From Stomorhina lunata (taxonomy: Eukaryota > Arthropoda > Insecta > Diptera > Rhiniidae): 64,000 nucleotides of DNA. The stretch lies in assembly GCA_933228675.1 (NCBI GenBank), contig OW121740.1, positions 186,001-250,000 of the forward strand, read 5' to 3'. Under the pieces are notes generated by a model. It had not been told where the DNA came from and did not search any database. It was given only the letters and a program-made list of their open reading frames with translations. Each line of letters opens with the position of its first letter. Position 1 is the stretch's first letter. This document shows positions 36,728 to 47,400 of this stretch, one piece after another. A program made the translations under genes and the position numbers.

Positions 36728-37434
36728 AAGTCATATAAAGCGTAATCTATATATCCATATATATATATATGTATTATAAATGTGTTTGTACGTTTGTTTA
36801 TTTTCCAGTAAGAACTGCAGTGTCAAACATTTGAAATGTGATGTCTTTTACATTTGATATCAAACTTTTTTTTTCAAACCTAAGCATATTCATTTTCACA
36901 CTTAGGTTCATCTGAGAATAAACGTTTGAAAAATTATACATTCTAAAACTGATATTAGCTGTGTTGTTTCGAACTTTGTATACATATGAAAATTTCCAGT
37001 ACAAAATTAAGTAAATATACATTTCATAAGTAGTTATATTTATAGCCATGAAATAAATATTAAAGGAAGCTGCACTTTCTCTTTATTTTGTAAACATTTG
37101 ACAAAAAAGAATATCTGAAGTTTTAATGAATACTTACTTGTTTCAACTGAATTCCTTAACATTGAATGCCTTTATTATCTGCTTAACTTCAAAATTACAC
37201 ATTTTTGATAATTAATCCCAATGTATTACGTCCCCCTTAATGTGGCAACGGGTTTTTAAATACCTTTTTAAGAGAGAGAATGAAACTTCCTTGCATAATT
37301 ATTCTAGGTTATAATTTTTTTGAAAAAATTCAAAATTAAGAAAAAAAATGTGACATTGGCCCTTTTTGCACTAGCTAATTATAACAGGCTGCCTACAAAT
37401 TACCTCACCACACCATCTTCACGAGGAAACAAAG
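36728..37434. other. 3' flank of the ZAD-ZNF gene
   Basis: An AATAAA at 37052 may end the transcript. A repeat end with GTGACATTGGCCCTTTTTGC lies near 37350. No gene is seen. Confidence 0.5.
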
Positions 37435-38167
37435 ATCCTTCCAGTTAATGAACACTACATTATGCTATCTCAGTTCCTTTTGTGATGTCATCGGAAAATA
37501 GTAAAAACTTTTACATCATATAGTTGGCATCTTCCCCGAGGCATGTCAGAAAAGATCTTTGAGTGTATGAGAATAGCATACGAAGATATGTACTTGATCT
37601 TTTAGATCATACCTCGTACATAACAGCATTAAACAATATTCATAAAGACGCCACCAACTCCTCAATTTCAGGTTATCGCATGAATGTTGTATATGGAGGT
37701 CGCCTACCGCCCATAGCAGAAGAAGAAAAGAACCTGCCGCTGAAAACAAGAGTCGTCCTAGCTCAGCTGAGGTCGGCATGGAGCTACATATTTTATTCTG
37801 CAAAGTTTGCAATCGTGATGCATTTATTGTTCTCAATCAGAAGTCTAGCGATTAAAAGAAGGATATACAAAGGCAAAATTGTATGCAATTAAATATTTTA
37901 AGTATTAGATAAAAATAATTAATATTGTTAACACAAGCAGAAAGGAAAAATAATGAAAAATTTACAAATTTGACACCAATATATTTTTAAATTGTCTTAT
38001 CGGGTGACGAAACAGGCTCATTATTTAGCAACTTTTTGTTATGTTACTACACATATTATTGAATTCAGAGGATATACGTATATATCTTATAAGTTATTAG
38101 CATGGAATAATAATCAGTTTTATTAAATCATGGTTATTAGTAATAACATGTATATCCAAGGCATATA
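37435..38167. repeat. Tandem duplication unit, copy 1 (holds the Tc1 insertion)
   Basis: It matches 39836-40567 at roughly 99%; I counted fewer than ten differences. Within it 37560-37880 is a LINE fragment: NVVYGGRLPPIAEEEKNLPL, KTRVVLAQLRS resembles the stretch preceding the Cys-rich end of jockey-type reverse transcriptases. The 3' part is shared with 27220-27265. Confidence 0.88.
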
Positions 38168-39811
38168 CACATATGCTCAAAATAATAGATACACCCAAGA
38201 TAATTTTATTGGAGAAAAAATAAAAATGTTTTAAACGATAAAATAAAAAGAAAATGAACTGTAAAACTTTAATTAGATAAAAAAGTACAAAATTAAACAA
38301 AAAAACATAAACAAATTCACAAATAATAAATCATTTTTCCAAAATAAAGTCATTGACTTAGATTTTGGTGCTCAAAATAATAGATACATTTAATTAAAAA
38401 CTATTTTTCTATTGAAGGTTTGAAAAAATATTAAAGCTAAATTAATAATTGGTTAATATCCAGTACATCCACCTTTATTCTGGACTACTTTCTTTAATCT
38501 TCTGGGCATACTAGAGATCAATTTTTGGCAAGTCTCCAATGGGATGTCGTACCATATTTTTTTAATTTTTTCCCATAAATCATCTTTGTTTTTGAAAACT
38601 TCCTTCGATAGCCTTTTTTTGAGTTCACTCCATAAATTCTCTATGGGATTTAAGTCCGGAGATTGGCTTGGCCAGCTTAAAACATGAACGTTATTTTGTG
38701 ATAGCCAATTTTTAACCAGTCTTGAACTGTGTTTTGGATCATTGTCCTGCTGAAATGTCCACAATAATGGCATATTTTCTGATGCATATGGAAGCATAAC
38801 ATTTTCCAATATATCCTTGTACTCCTCTGCCTTCATTGTGTTTTCAATTCGGTATATCGGACCAATACCATTCCATGAAAAGCACCCCCAAACCATAATA
38901 TTTCCTCCACCATGTTTAACTGTTTTCTTGGTAAATTTTACGTGGAATTCTTTTCTTTTGGCTCGACGGACATTCCTTTGGCAGTCATTTCCAAACAAAT
39001 TTATTTTTGTTTCATCGCTCCATAGTATATTTCGCCACTTTTTTTCACCATCATTTCCAGACCAAAGAAAATGTTCTTTAGCAAACTGTAATCTTACTTT
39101 TATGTTTTGTTTGCGCGTTAGCGGAACTTTTCTCGCAATTCTTTCTGGAAGGTTTGCTTGTACAAGACGACGACGAACTGTTGCTGGACTGATTTCATTG
39201 TCAATCTCCGCGGAAATAGCCTTTGACGATTTAAAAGGATCTTTTTTTGCCAATAAGATGATTCGTCTATCTGTTTCCGAGCTGGATTTCTTTGGTCTGC
39301 CACGAGATTCTTTAGTATTTTTTTCGGTTAAAGCATTTTGAACGAAATGTAAGGACCTTCCTAAGCTCTTCGCTATTTCCCTCAACGATTTTCCGTGATT
39401 TCTCATGTTTTTAACAGTTTTTTTCTCTTCTTCAGTACAATGATAATTGCGTCCCATTTTCTTAAAAATAAATTTATATTTTTATATAATTTTTAATCAA
39501 AAAATAATTATTCTTACCGTTTCACATAAAAACAAAACAAATAACACAAAAATTTAGTTTACAACGAAAAAAAGTGATTAATAAATCAAGTGTATCTATT
39601 ATTATGATCAAACAATTTTATGGTTTGACCAGAACTTTCGTTATTGTATTTAAATAAAGGCAAGAAGTTGCCATATTTTTCGTTAAAATGATTTGTACAA
39701 ATGCAACCATAATGAAAAAAAATTACAGAGCTCGTTTTGGAGGGAATTTCCAGAGTTAACGTTATTTTAATATTATGTATGAATGTGTATCTATTATTTT
39801 GAGCATATGTG
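38168..39811. mobile_element. Intact Tc1-family transposon with double (IR/DR) ends
   Basis: The 1644-bp element is flanked by TA (38166-38167 and 39812-39813). The outer ends are perfect: CACATATGCTCAAAATAATA then GATACAC. A second, inner copy of the repeat lies at 38367-38388 and 39591-39610, each exactly 221 bases in from its end to the far edge, the IR/DR layout of Sleeping Beauty- and Bari-type elements. It carries a full transposase. Confidence 0.95.
38453..39457 (-). CDS. Tc1-family transposase, full length
   Basis: The 334-residue uninterrupted protein cuts and pastes the surrounding element. Residues 1-110 form the paired-like DNA-binding domain: MGRNYHCTEEEKKTVKNMRN, HGKSLREIAKSLGRSLHFVQ, then a GRPKK AT-hook-like motif and a second helix-turn-helix (SSKAISAEIDNEISPATVRR). 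The catalytic triad is visible: Asp in ILWSDETK, Asp in WTFQQDNDPKHS, Glu in NPIENLW, with 34 residues between the last two (DD34E). The Gly-rich KHGGGNIMVWGCFSW motif is intact. Length and the absence of stops suggest it is recent and possibly active. It is a mobile-element gene, not a host gene. Confidence 0.96.
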   Translation of the reverse strand: MGRNYHCTEEEKKTVKNMRNHGKSLREIAKSLGRSLHFVQNALTEKNTKESRGRPKKSSSETDRRIILLAKKDPFKSSKAISAEIDNEISPATVRRRLVQANLPERIARKVPLTRKQNIKVRLQFAKEHFLWSGNDGEKKWRNILWSDETKINLFGNDCQRNVRRAKRKEFHVKFTKKTVKHGGGNIMVWGCFSWNGIGPIYRIENTMKAEEYKDILENVMLPYASENMPLLWTFQQDNDPKHSSRLVKNWLSQNNVHVLSWPSQSPDLNPIENLWSELKKRLSKEVFKNKDDLWEKIKKIWYDIPLETCQKLISSMPRRLKKVVQNKGGCTGY

Positions 39812-39835
39812 TATATTGAAGGTAATTTCACTTGC

Positions 39836-40590
39836 ATCCTTCCAGTTAATGAACACAACATTATGCTATCTCAGTTCCTTTTGTGATGTCATCGGAAAAT
39901 CGTAAAAACTTTTACATCATATAGTTGGCATCTTCCCCGAGGCATGTCAGGAAAGATCTTTGAGTGTATGAGAATAGCATACGAAGATATGTACTTGATC
40001 TTTTAGATCATACCTCGTACATAACAGCATTAAACAATATTCATAAAGACGCCACCAACTCCTCAATTTCAGGTTATCGCATGAATGTTGTATATGGAGG
40101 TCGCCTACCGCCCATAGCAGAAGAAGAAAAGAACCTGCCGCTGAAAACAAGAGTCGTCCTAGCTCAGCTGAGGTCGGCATGGAGCTACATATTTTATTCT
40201 GCAAAGTTTGCAATCGTGATGCATTTATTGTTCTCAATCAGAAGTCTAGCGATTAAAAGAAGGATATACAAAGGCAAAATTGTATGCAATTAAATATTTT
40301 AAGTATTAGATAAAAATAATTAATATTGTTAACACAAGCAGAAAGGAAAAATAATGAAAAATTTACAAATTTGACACCAATATATTTTTAAATTGTCTTA
40401 TCGGGTGACGAAACAGGCTCATTATTTAGCAACTTTTTGTTATGCTACTGTACATATTATTGAATTCAGAGGATATACGTATATATCTTATAAGTTATTA
40501 GCATGGAATAATAATCAGTTTTATTAAATCATGGTTACTAGTAACAACATGTATATCCAAGGCATATATATTGAAGGTAATTTCACTTGC
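39836..40590. repeat. Tandem duplication unit, copy 2 (empty Tc1 site)
   Basis: This copy has GGCATATATATTGAAGG where copy 1 has the Tc1 element, giving the pre-insertion sequence. The junction between copies is at CTTGCAT|CCTTCCAG. It contains the same LINE fragment as copy 1. Confidence 0.88.
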
Positions 40591-40936
40591 ATTTCATTAT
40601 AATCTACCTTGTGTATATCTAATAATGTACAATATAAAATTGTTATAAAAAAAGTAAAAAAAAATATTAACATTAGCACTAAGCCAAAGAATTAACAATA
40701 TAAAAAATTTTTTAATGATAGAAGGACCAATGTCGACATTGGCAATTGAGTACTACCAATTGTAGATGAGTTCAGAGTGACATTCGATTTAAATTTCATA
40801 TGAAGCTGTTCTGGGATGGTCTAAAAATTGACTGTTTAAACAAAATAAAAAAGAGAGTAAAAAGAAGAACCTAAGCTACGACTAACTCAAAACAACAGAA
40901 AATTAGCATTGGCCCTTTAAGCCCCAAGCCACAGAT

Positions 40937-41429
40937 AATATTCACGCAAAAAAAGTTTGATTGTTTTTTGTCTCCCGTAAAATTTCAAATATGGACTTAG
41001 CGCCTTTGCATGTTAAGCCACCTTTATATGAAATTTATGGGGAATAAGCAGTGTCATCATTGAGGGCTACTAAATATCACTGGGTATGTACTGTGGGAGA
41101 AGAGAAGAAAATAAAGCGTTAAAAATGGATTTTTAGTGTTAAAAGATCTCGTAAAAAAATATATTTTTTATAAATTATTGAAAAATATGAAATGTCTGCA
41201 GAAGTTATGGTAAATATCTAACTTAAATAACTCCAAACTAACTTTAACGCTTTATTTTCTTCTCTTCTACCACAGTACATACCCAGTGATATTTAGTAGC
41301 CCTCAATGATGACACTGCTTACTCCCCATAAATTTCATATAAAGCTGGCTTAACATGCAAAGGCGCTAAGTCCATATTTGAAATTTTACGGGAGACAAAA
41401 AACAATCAAACTTTTTTTGCGTGAATATT
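40937..41429. mobile_element. Hairpin MITE with 187-bp arms
   Basis: The arms 40937-41123 and 41243-41429 are near-perfect inverted repeats (AATATTCACGCAAAAAAAGT ... AAAGCGTTAAA) around a 119-base loop. Inside each arm is GGACTTAGCGCCTTTGCATG then TTAAGCCA. The same internal motif recurs at 41900, 42140 and 47530. Confidence 0.85.
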
Positions 41430-42369
41430 TTTTAATTCCGTAAATGCATTTGTTTTGTGTTTGCCTGTGTAAAAAAGAAAAATTAAATAATACGTATTTC
41501 TTCCGGAGATACAAGATTTTTTGGAGTTAGAGCTTTTTCTTTTGCTTAGTTTTTATTTTTTCATGGACTTAGGTCTTTTTCTTAGAACCTTTCAACCAGT
41601 AAATTTCTTATACCTTCTTTTCCACGAATTCTATTTTTGGCCGAAAACCAAGATAAATTTTAAATTTTAACTCTTTTTTCTTTCCTGACATGTTGATATT
41701 GAAAAAATGTTCCCCACAATAATTACTATAAAACAGTTGCTATTATTGATAAAAATGTGTTAAACTGCACTTTTTATATGGACTTTTTTTTTATTTCAAC
41801 AAGTTGGACTTAGTGCTTTTGCTTATCACTACGAAAAAGCTACAAAAATGGGATAAGTGTAATTTTTTCTTTGCATTAAAATCTCATTTTCTAGAAAAAC
41901 TGGACTTAGTGCCTTTGCATGTTAAGCCAGCGATGTACTTATCATAGCCTGATAAATAGATGTGCTCTCCATTGCGATGTAAGAGACATTTGTTGTGTTT
42001 TATTTGAAATGTATATAACTTAACAATTTTGAAGCAAAAGATATCGCTACTTACCTTTTTAAACAAAATAACTGCATTTACAGGATTCAAAAATATTCAC
42101 GCAAAAAAAGTTTGTTTTTTGTCTCTTCTACAAAATTTCAAAATATGGACTTAGTTCCTTTCCGTGTTAAGCCAGCGATATATTATATATTAGAGTTTGC
42201 AAAAAACCGTGAAAATTAGGATCCGCGCTTTCGGTTTTAAAACACAGAAAGTAGTGAAAGTTAGATAATTTTATTAAAACCAAGTATATGGTATATTTAT
42301 TAAAACTCAATTATAATTTAATACTAAAATTCAGCAAATTAATTCAGGTTATTTAATATGAGGGATTTC
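41430..42369. repeat. Further pieces of the GGACTTAGTGCCTTTGCATG repeat
   Basis: Copies of the motif occur near 41904 and 42145, and AATATTCACGCAAAAAAAGT at 42092. No gene is seen. Confidence 0.6.
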
Positions 42370-43060
42370 TTAAATAAGTCTTGTTTCTTTTAGAGAAACT
42401 GCAGAGCCCCTTTAGCTTGTATAATATTTGCATCCGAGCGACAAATTGCTTCAGCAGTCATTTTTACGAACAGTAACGAATCTTTAAAAGAATTTACAAT
42501 TTTAAAGTCGATAGAAGCGAATCTAAGGTCGACAAAAACTTAATTCACGATTTTGATGCTTTTTAACGCTTGTTTGTAAAATATTATTACGAACTGACGA
42601 ATTATTGAAATACCGAACAGTTTTTCTTACAGCCTCTAGTTCAAATTTATATGGGCAATCGGTTTTAAATGACTCAAATTTTCATCGTCGCCATCTCCAA
42701 AATCGTCTTCGCTTTCGTCGGTTTCAAATTATTACACATCTGGATTTATAACAAATTTTTCATAAAAAAAACATCAATGACTGCAAGATGAATTCCGTTT
42801 GCCAACCATAACTGAAGTAGTGTTTGATTTTCAGATTCAAATTCGATATTGACTGCTGTTCCATCTATAGTACATGCTACGATGTTTGTATCAAGTGAAA
42901 TATTAAACTCCATTAGCTTTTGTCTAATTGTTTCTTGCGTTTGCATGGAATTACACGTTCCAAAAATACGGCTGAGTCCCAGGTTATAAAATACACCTTC
43001 TTTCCACTTGTCCATTCGTCCATTGTAAGGCACCTTTTGTTTTTTGTTCTTCTGCTTTAT
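42370..43060 (-). pseudogene. hAT transposase relic
   Basis: The minus strand reads QKLMEFNISLDTNIVACTID, GTAVNIEFESENQTLLQLWL, ANGIHLAVIDVF, then broken frames with FETDESEDDFGDGDDENLSH and a decayed RKTVRYFNNSSVRNNILQ-like stretch. The CTIDGTAVN...HGIHLAV order is the hAT catalytic core (DGA.VM, C.AH.L). Several stops make it inactive. Confidence 0.7.
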
Positions 43061-43394
43061 TCCATAGACAAATTACGTGAAAATTTATGATAAACTAATT
43101 ATGAAAAATAATATCATATCAATTATATCAGAGAATAAAAATATATAGAAAGCCGTCAGGTGATCCATTAAAATTAAGTGGCATCTCTACCAGCAACAAG
43201 ATTGGGCTCCTTTGAACGTCCGTTCACTTATGTTGGTATAGACTTTTGGCCATGATTTAATTATTATTATTTCATGCTTTTGGCCCTCTACATGTAGCAG
43301 TAGGAAGACGCAGCGAAGAGATGGTATTTTGTGTTCACATGTTTGACAGTTCGTGCGATTCATATTGAAGTCACTCACAGCTTGGACATAAGTT

Positions 43395-44060
43395 TCTGCA
43401 TAATTTCGTCGTGGCTACCCTAAGAACATACACAGACAACGGCACAAATTTCAAGTCGGTAGAAAGGGTCATAAGGGAGAAAAAGCAGAATATTTATCTG
43501 CATCAAGTTTTCACAAAGCATCACGATATCAAATGGAATTTAACCCACTGCTGCGCTACATAGTGCTTAGGAAAGACGGTTAAGTGCAGTAAAAACAATT
43601 CTCCATGCCATGTGTCCCGCTTGTAAAATTAATGACGATTCCTTGAGATTCTGCGAAATTAAATTTATGATCAACTTCCGACCTTTAACATTTGTGGTTC
43701 TTGATTCCAATAACTCACACCAAATCATCTTTTTCTCGGATTTGCAGATGAACACAAACTCCTATGTGAAATTAATAACTACCTCCGTCAGCTATGGCAT
43801 CAGACGAAAAAATTCCAACATAGTTTCTGGAGCAGATAGGTTCGTGTATTTGGTGCAGTTTTTGTAATAGGTAGTAGTAGTTCGAGAAGGTTAAGCCACC
43901 ATCAGTTGGTGATATAGTGGTCATTGTAGACGATACACTTTCCCCGGTCCAAGGATTTTATAATCGAGGCAACTGCTGCTAATGATGGTCAAGTTGATGT
44001 AAAAATATATTGAACGACAAAAATTAAAGATTTGCAAGTACGCACCATTCCATAGTTTAC
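43395..44060 (+). pseudogene. BEL/Pao LTR-retrotransposon integrase relic
   Basis: The frames include RTYTDNGTNFKSVERVIR-type sequence at 43415-43480 (integrase catalytic Asp block), a decayed HDIKWNFNPPA segment, and CEIKFMINFRPLTFVVLDSN near 43650 (the ...E.NSRPLT block with the catalytic Glu region). A later segment reads VVIVDDTLSPVQG near 43915. Frameshifts and stops separate them and no LTR was found. Confidence 0.7.
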
Positions 44061-44099
44061 TACATAGAGTACCGCATAGAATGAGATCATATATTTTAC

Positions 44100-44265
44100 T
44101 AACCACAAAAAAAAAAAAAAAAAAATAGAAAAAAATAGCAAAAAAATGTATAATGACATTTCTTATATGAAGATGACGTCTTTTAAATGTACTTTTGACA
44201 TCTCATAAATGTACTGTTTATGGTTTACTATTACTTTCTAGATTTTAAATTAAGAACTAAGTGTG
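44100..44265. repeat. Dispersed repeat beginning with poly-A
   Basis: A run of about 21 A then ATAGAAAAAAATAGCAAAAA and GATGACGTCTTTTAAAT recurs at 63437-63590. Confidence 0.6.
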
Positions 44266-44376
44266 TAGTGATTTTACCTATTTTAGTTGTACTATGGGTT
44301 ATACCATGTTCATGGCTGTAATAGATAATATTTAATTTATTATTTTTTATTTTAATTAAAATTACATAAAGGATAA

Positions 44377-44467
44377 CTATTTCATATTATTTTCATCATC
44401 TAGTTTTACGCCAGCTAACAAAAGATCTTGTTGGTTTACTCTTCCTTCGGTGGCACGAATTTCTAAT
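44377..44467 (-). CDS. Exd2: Exd2 exon 5: short C-terminal exon
   Basis: The acceptor TGTTTAG ends at 44468. The exon encodes (R)LEIRATEGRVNQQDLLLAG, VKLDDENNMK and TAG at 44379-44377. It is only 91 nt. It was found by reading the minus strand downstream of exon 4; the phase fits and the peptide looks like a structured tail rather than repeat translation. Confidence 0.83.
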
Positions 44468-47400
44468 CTAAACAAAAAAAAAAAAAATCTTGATAAGCAA
44501 CACTATCGCGAATAGAGATTCGTAACTAAAAAACTAATATGCTTCGAGTTTAATATTATATTATAATTTTTTCTTTTACTTATAGTCACTCAAATTACTG
44601 TCCCAATGTTTTTAAGGCGTTTACAAATATGAGTGTAACAACAAAGCTGATGGCTTTGTTTGTTTTGTTTTATTGTATATTAGACTCGTGTTGACAACTA
44701 TAATTAAAAAACATCATTGTGATACTCAACACGACTCCAATAAACAATAATACCAAATATCAGAAAGATTGAGCCAACAGCTCAAAGAACTTAAAAACAT
44801 TGAGACAGTAATTGGAGTGATTGCATATACATTTCAGGAAATCATTGCGAATAACTATTCCCATAGATGTTAAAAAGAATGGGGGGTATATTGAGATTGT
44901 TATTCCGTTTGTAATTTTCTCAATATTGGCTAAAAAACCAAAAATGATATATTTCCAGGATCCTTACGAAATTCTAAGACGAACAGCGATGTCCGTATGT
45001 CTATTTGTCTTTAAAAAACAGGGCAACATATTTTGGCAAGAATATTCCTCTTAGAAAATGTTTGTTTTGATGTTGAGCAAAATCGGTAAACAATATAAGG
45101 AAACAGTAAAAACACCAAACATAAAAGGGAATACACAGTTGAAAATGATTTTTGAGTATAAATGTTTCTGTTCATATTGTGTCAGAATATTCTGCTTTCA
45201 TACATGTCATGTATACCAATAGGAATTGTTTCAAATTTCGTAGTTACATTCGATGTACTAAAAGGTTATAAAATATTCAGCCCAGTTGAAAATATTCTGA
45301 AAATTTTTAGTATCTAAATCGAAACAAAATAATAAAATAGATATTGTGTTTTTAACCTGCTTGCATTGTGATTGATATTCCAGAGAGAAGGCAAATATTT
45401 TGGCTGCATTGTGTTAACAAAGTGTTCACGCCAAATTTTTTCCAATTCCAAAAGACCACCAAAATCCTTCTGAAACATTTGAACAACTTTTTCGCCGTGT
45501 TGTGAATAGTTTTTATTATTTTCTTTTGTATCAATATCCGAAGCTTCTTGTAGCAAATTATAATCGATTTCAGTTTCATCCTTAAAGTAATTTAGAATAA
45601 TGGATTCCAATTTTTTCCGTCTACTTTCAGGTATTTTATCTCCGAATTTCATTAATGCCCGACCAGCAGATTTAACTTGCCTGTAAAATACATTTAAAAT
45701 TAACGTAAAATAAAAATTTACATTTATTCATTTAAATGAATAGCTCAAAACTACTGATTGATTTAAAATTAAAATATTTAGAATTGTGACAAATTCAGTT
45801 CGGAATTGAAACCATTCTTCCTATAGATTTCGATTCTTTGTTTCAAGAAATTATATTACGTATTTTGCGTAGCATAAATACGTAATATAATTATGCGTAG
45901 CATAAATACGTAATATAATTATGCGTAGCATAATACATAATGTGTATTTTATATAGTGTCAAGTCCCCACATGCCTAACTACTCTAATTTAGAAATTTTA
46001 TGAAAATAGACGAAAAGGTAATGTATCGTCGTCCTATATCTAAAATGGCTTATCTGCAAAATACTGTTTTTTCAGCAGAAGCAAAAAACTCTTTAATGCT
46101 CTTATTAGTGAGTTTTTAACAAAGTGATCTTTTACAATATGATTTTTAGACTCCTTATCATTTCCTGGAATAAAAATTATTAAATAAATCCAATATTCGC
46201 GATTTTACGGTAGATCAGCCGTTTTTTCTTCGAAAATTTTTATATAAATGCGTAGATAAACCATTTTGTTCATAGTGGATTTGTATGAAAGTGGATTTGT
46301 ATAACAAAATTTAAGAAATTTTAGCAATTCCTATTAAACAATACTCCCTCATGATTTGGGATCATTTTATGTATTTTAATTCTACTATATATGACGTTAA
46401 TTACATTTTATTGGTAATAATTTCCTTTATAAAAGTTAAAAGATTTTAAGATTTTCGTCTCTCCTATTTGAAACGTTATAAAAACCGTTATAACGTTCTA
46501 CTAAAAAAGCCTAAATCATAAAAATTAAAAATGTAAAGTTCTGTTTTAACTCATCTCTCAAAAAGTAAGCATATCTTGCTTGTAATAAAAATCAAATTTT
46601 CTTCAAACAATAATCGCTTTGTGTTCATTCCTTGAAAAATGGCATCAACAACGTTTATTCGTCCCAAATGTTTTCAATTTATGAATGTACAAGACGAATT
46701 TTTAAAGCCGAATTCGTCGTGCTGGACGAAATTAGTCGTTCGTCCCAATTGTGTTTCTACCTTAAAATACATACATACCAATTCAACATTGTGTTGTTCA
46801 TGGTAAAATGAGCTATATTGTTGTTACAAAAATTCGTAAGATTGTATACGTACCTAAGTTCAGGAATTTCTTTTAGTTCATATGATCCTTCTTTGTTCGT
46901 GAGTGGGGCATCACACATATTCGTTAGCTTATGTCGTATTTTTAAATCGGAAATATTACTTAACTGATGACAGGTGGGACACAATAGCAAAATATCGTGA
47001 GATGTATGAGATTTCATTACTTCTGTTAATACAAATACATTTAGATACAATTTAGATTAATCAAAAATACAATTAATTATTAAATTTTTAGAAATAAATC
47101 ACAAGACAAACAACTGTAAAACTTTTTTTAAAATGGAAATATATGTACATAATAAAAGCATCATATCGAAATATTCAACATTTTACAGGATAGACAAAAA
47201 AACAATCAAACCTTTCTGATATATATGATATATACGATTTTTTGAACTTAGGTTTTTTTGATTATTTTTATTTTTTATGGATCTTTGTCATTTAATTAAA
47301 ATTTGTCTTTCATTATAAATTAGCAATATTTGTTACCCTTCACCACCATAGGTGAAAAAGAATATTAGGTTTAGATCCATCTTTTAGTATACCGATCGAC

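Noticed and set aside
38817..39341. 174-residue plus-strand open frame
   Set aside because: It is antisense to the Tc1 transposase and has no independent features.
37546..40293. Duplicated 96-109-residue open frames on both strands
   Set aside because: They lie in the tandem duplication. The plus-strand frame is a fragment of a LINE protein and the minus-strand one its shadow.
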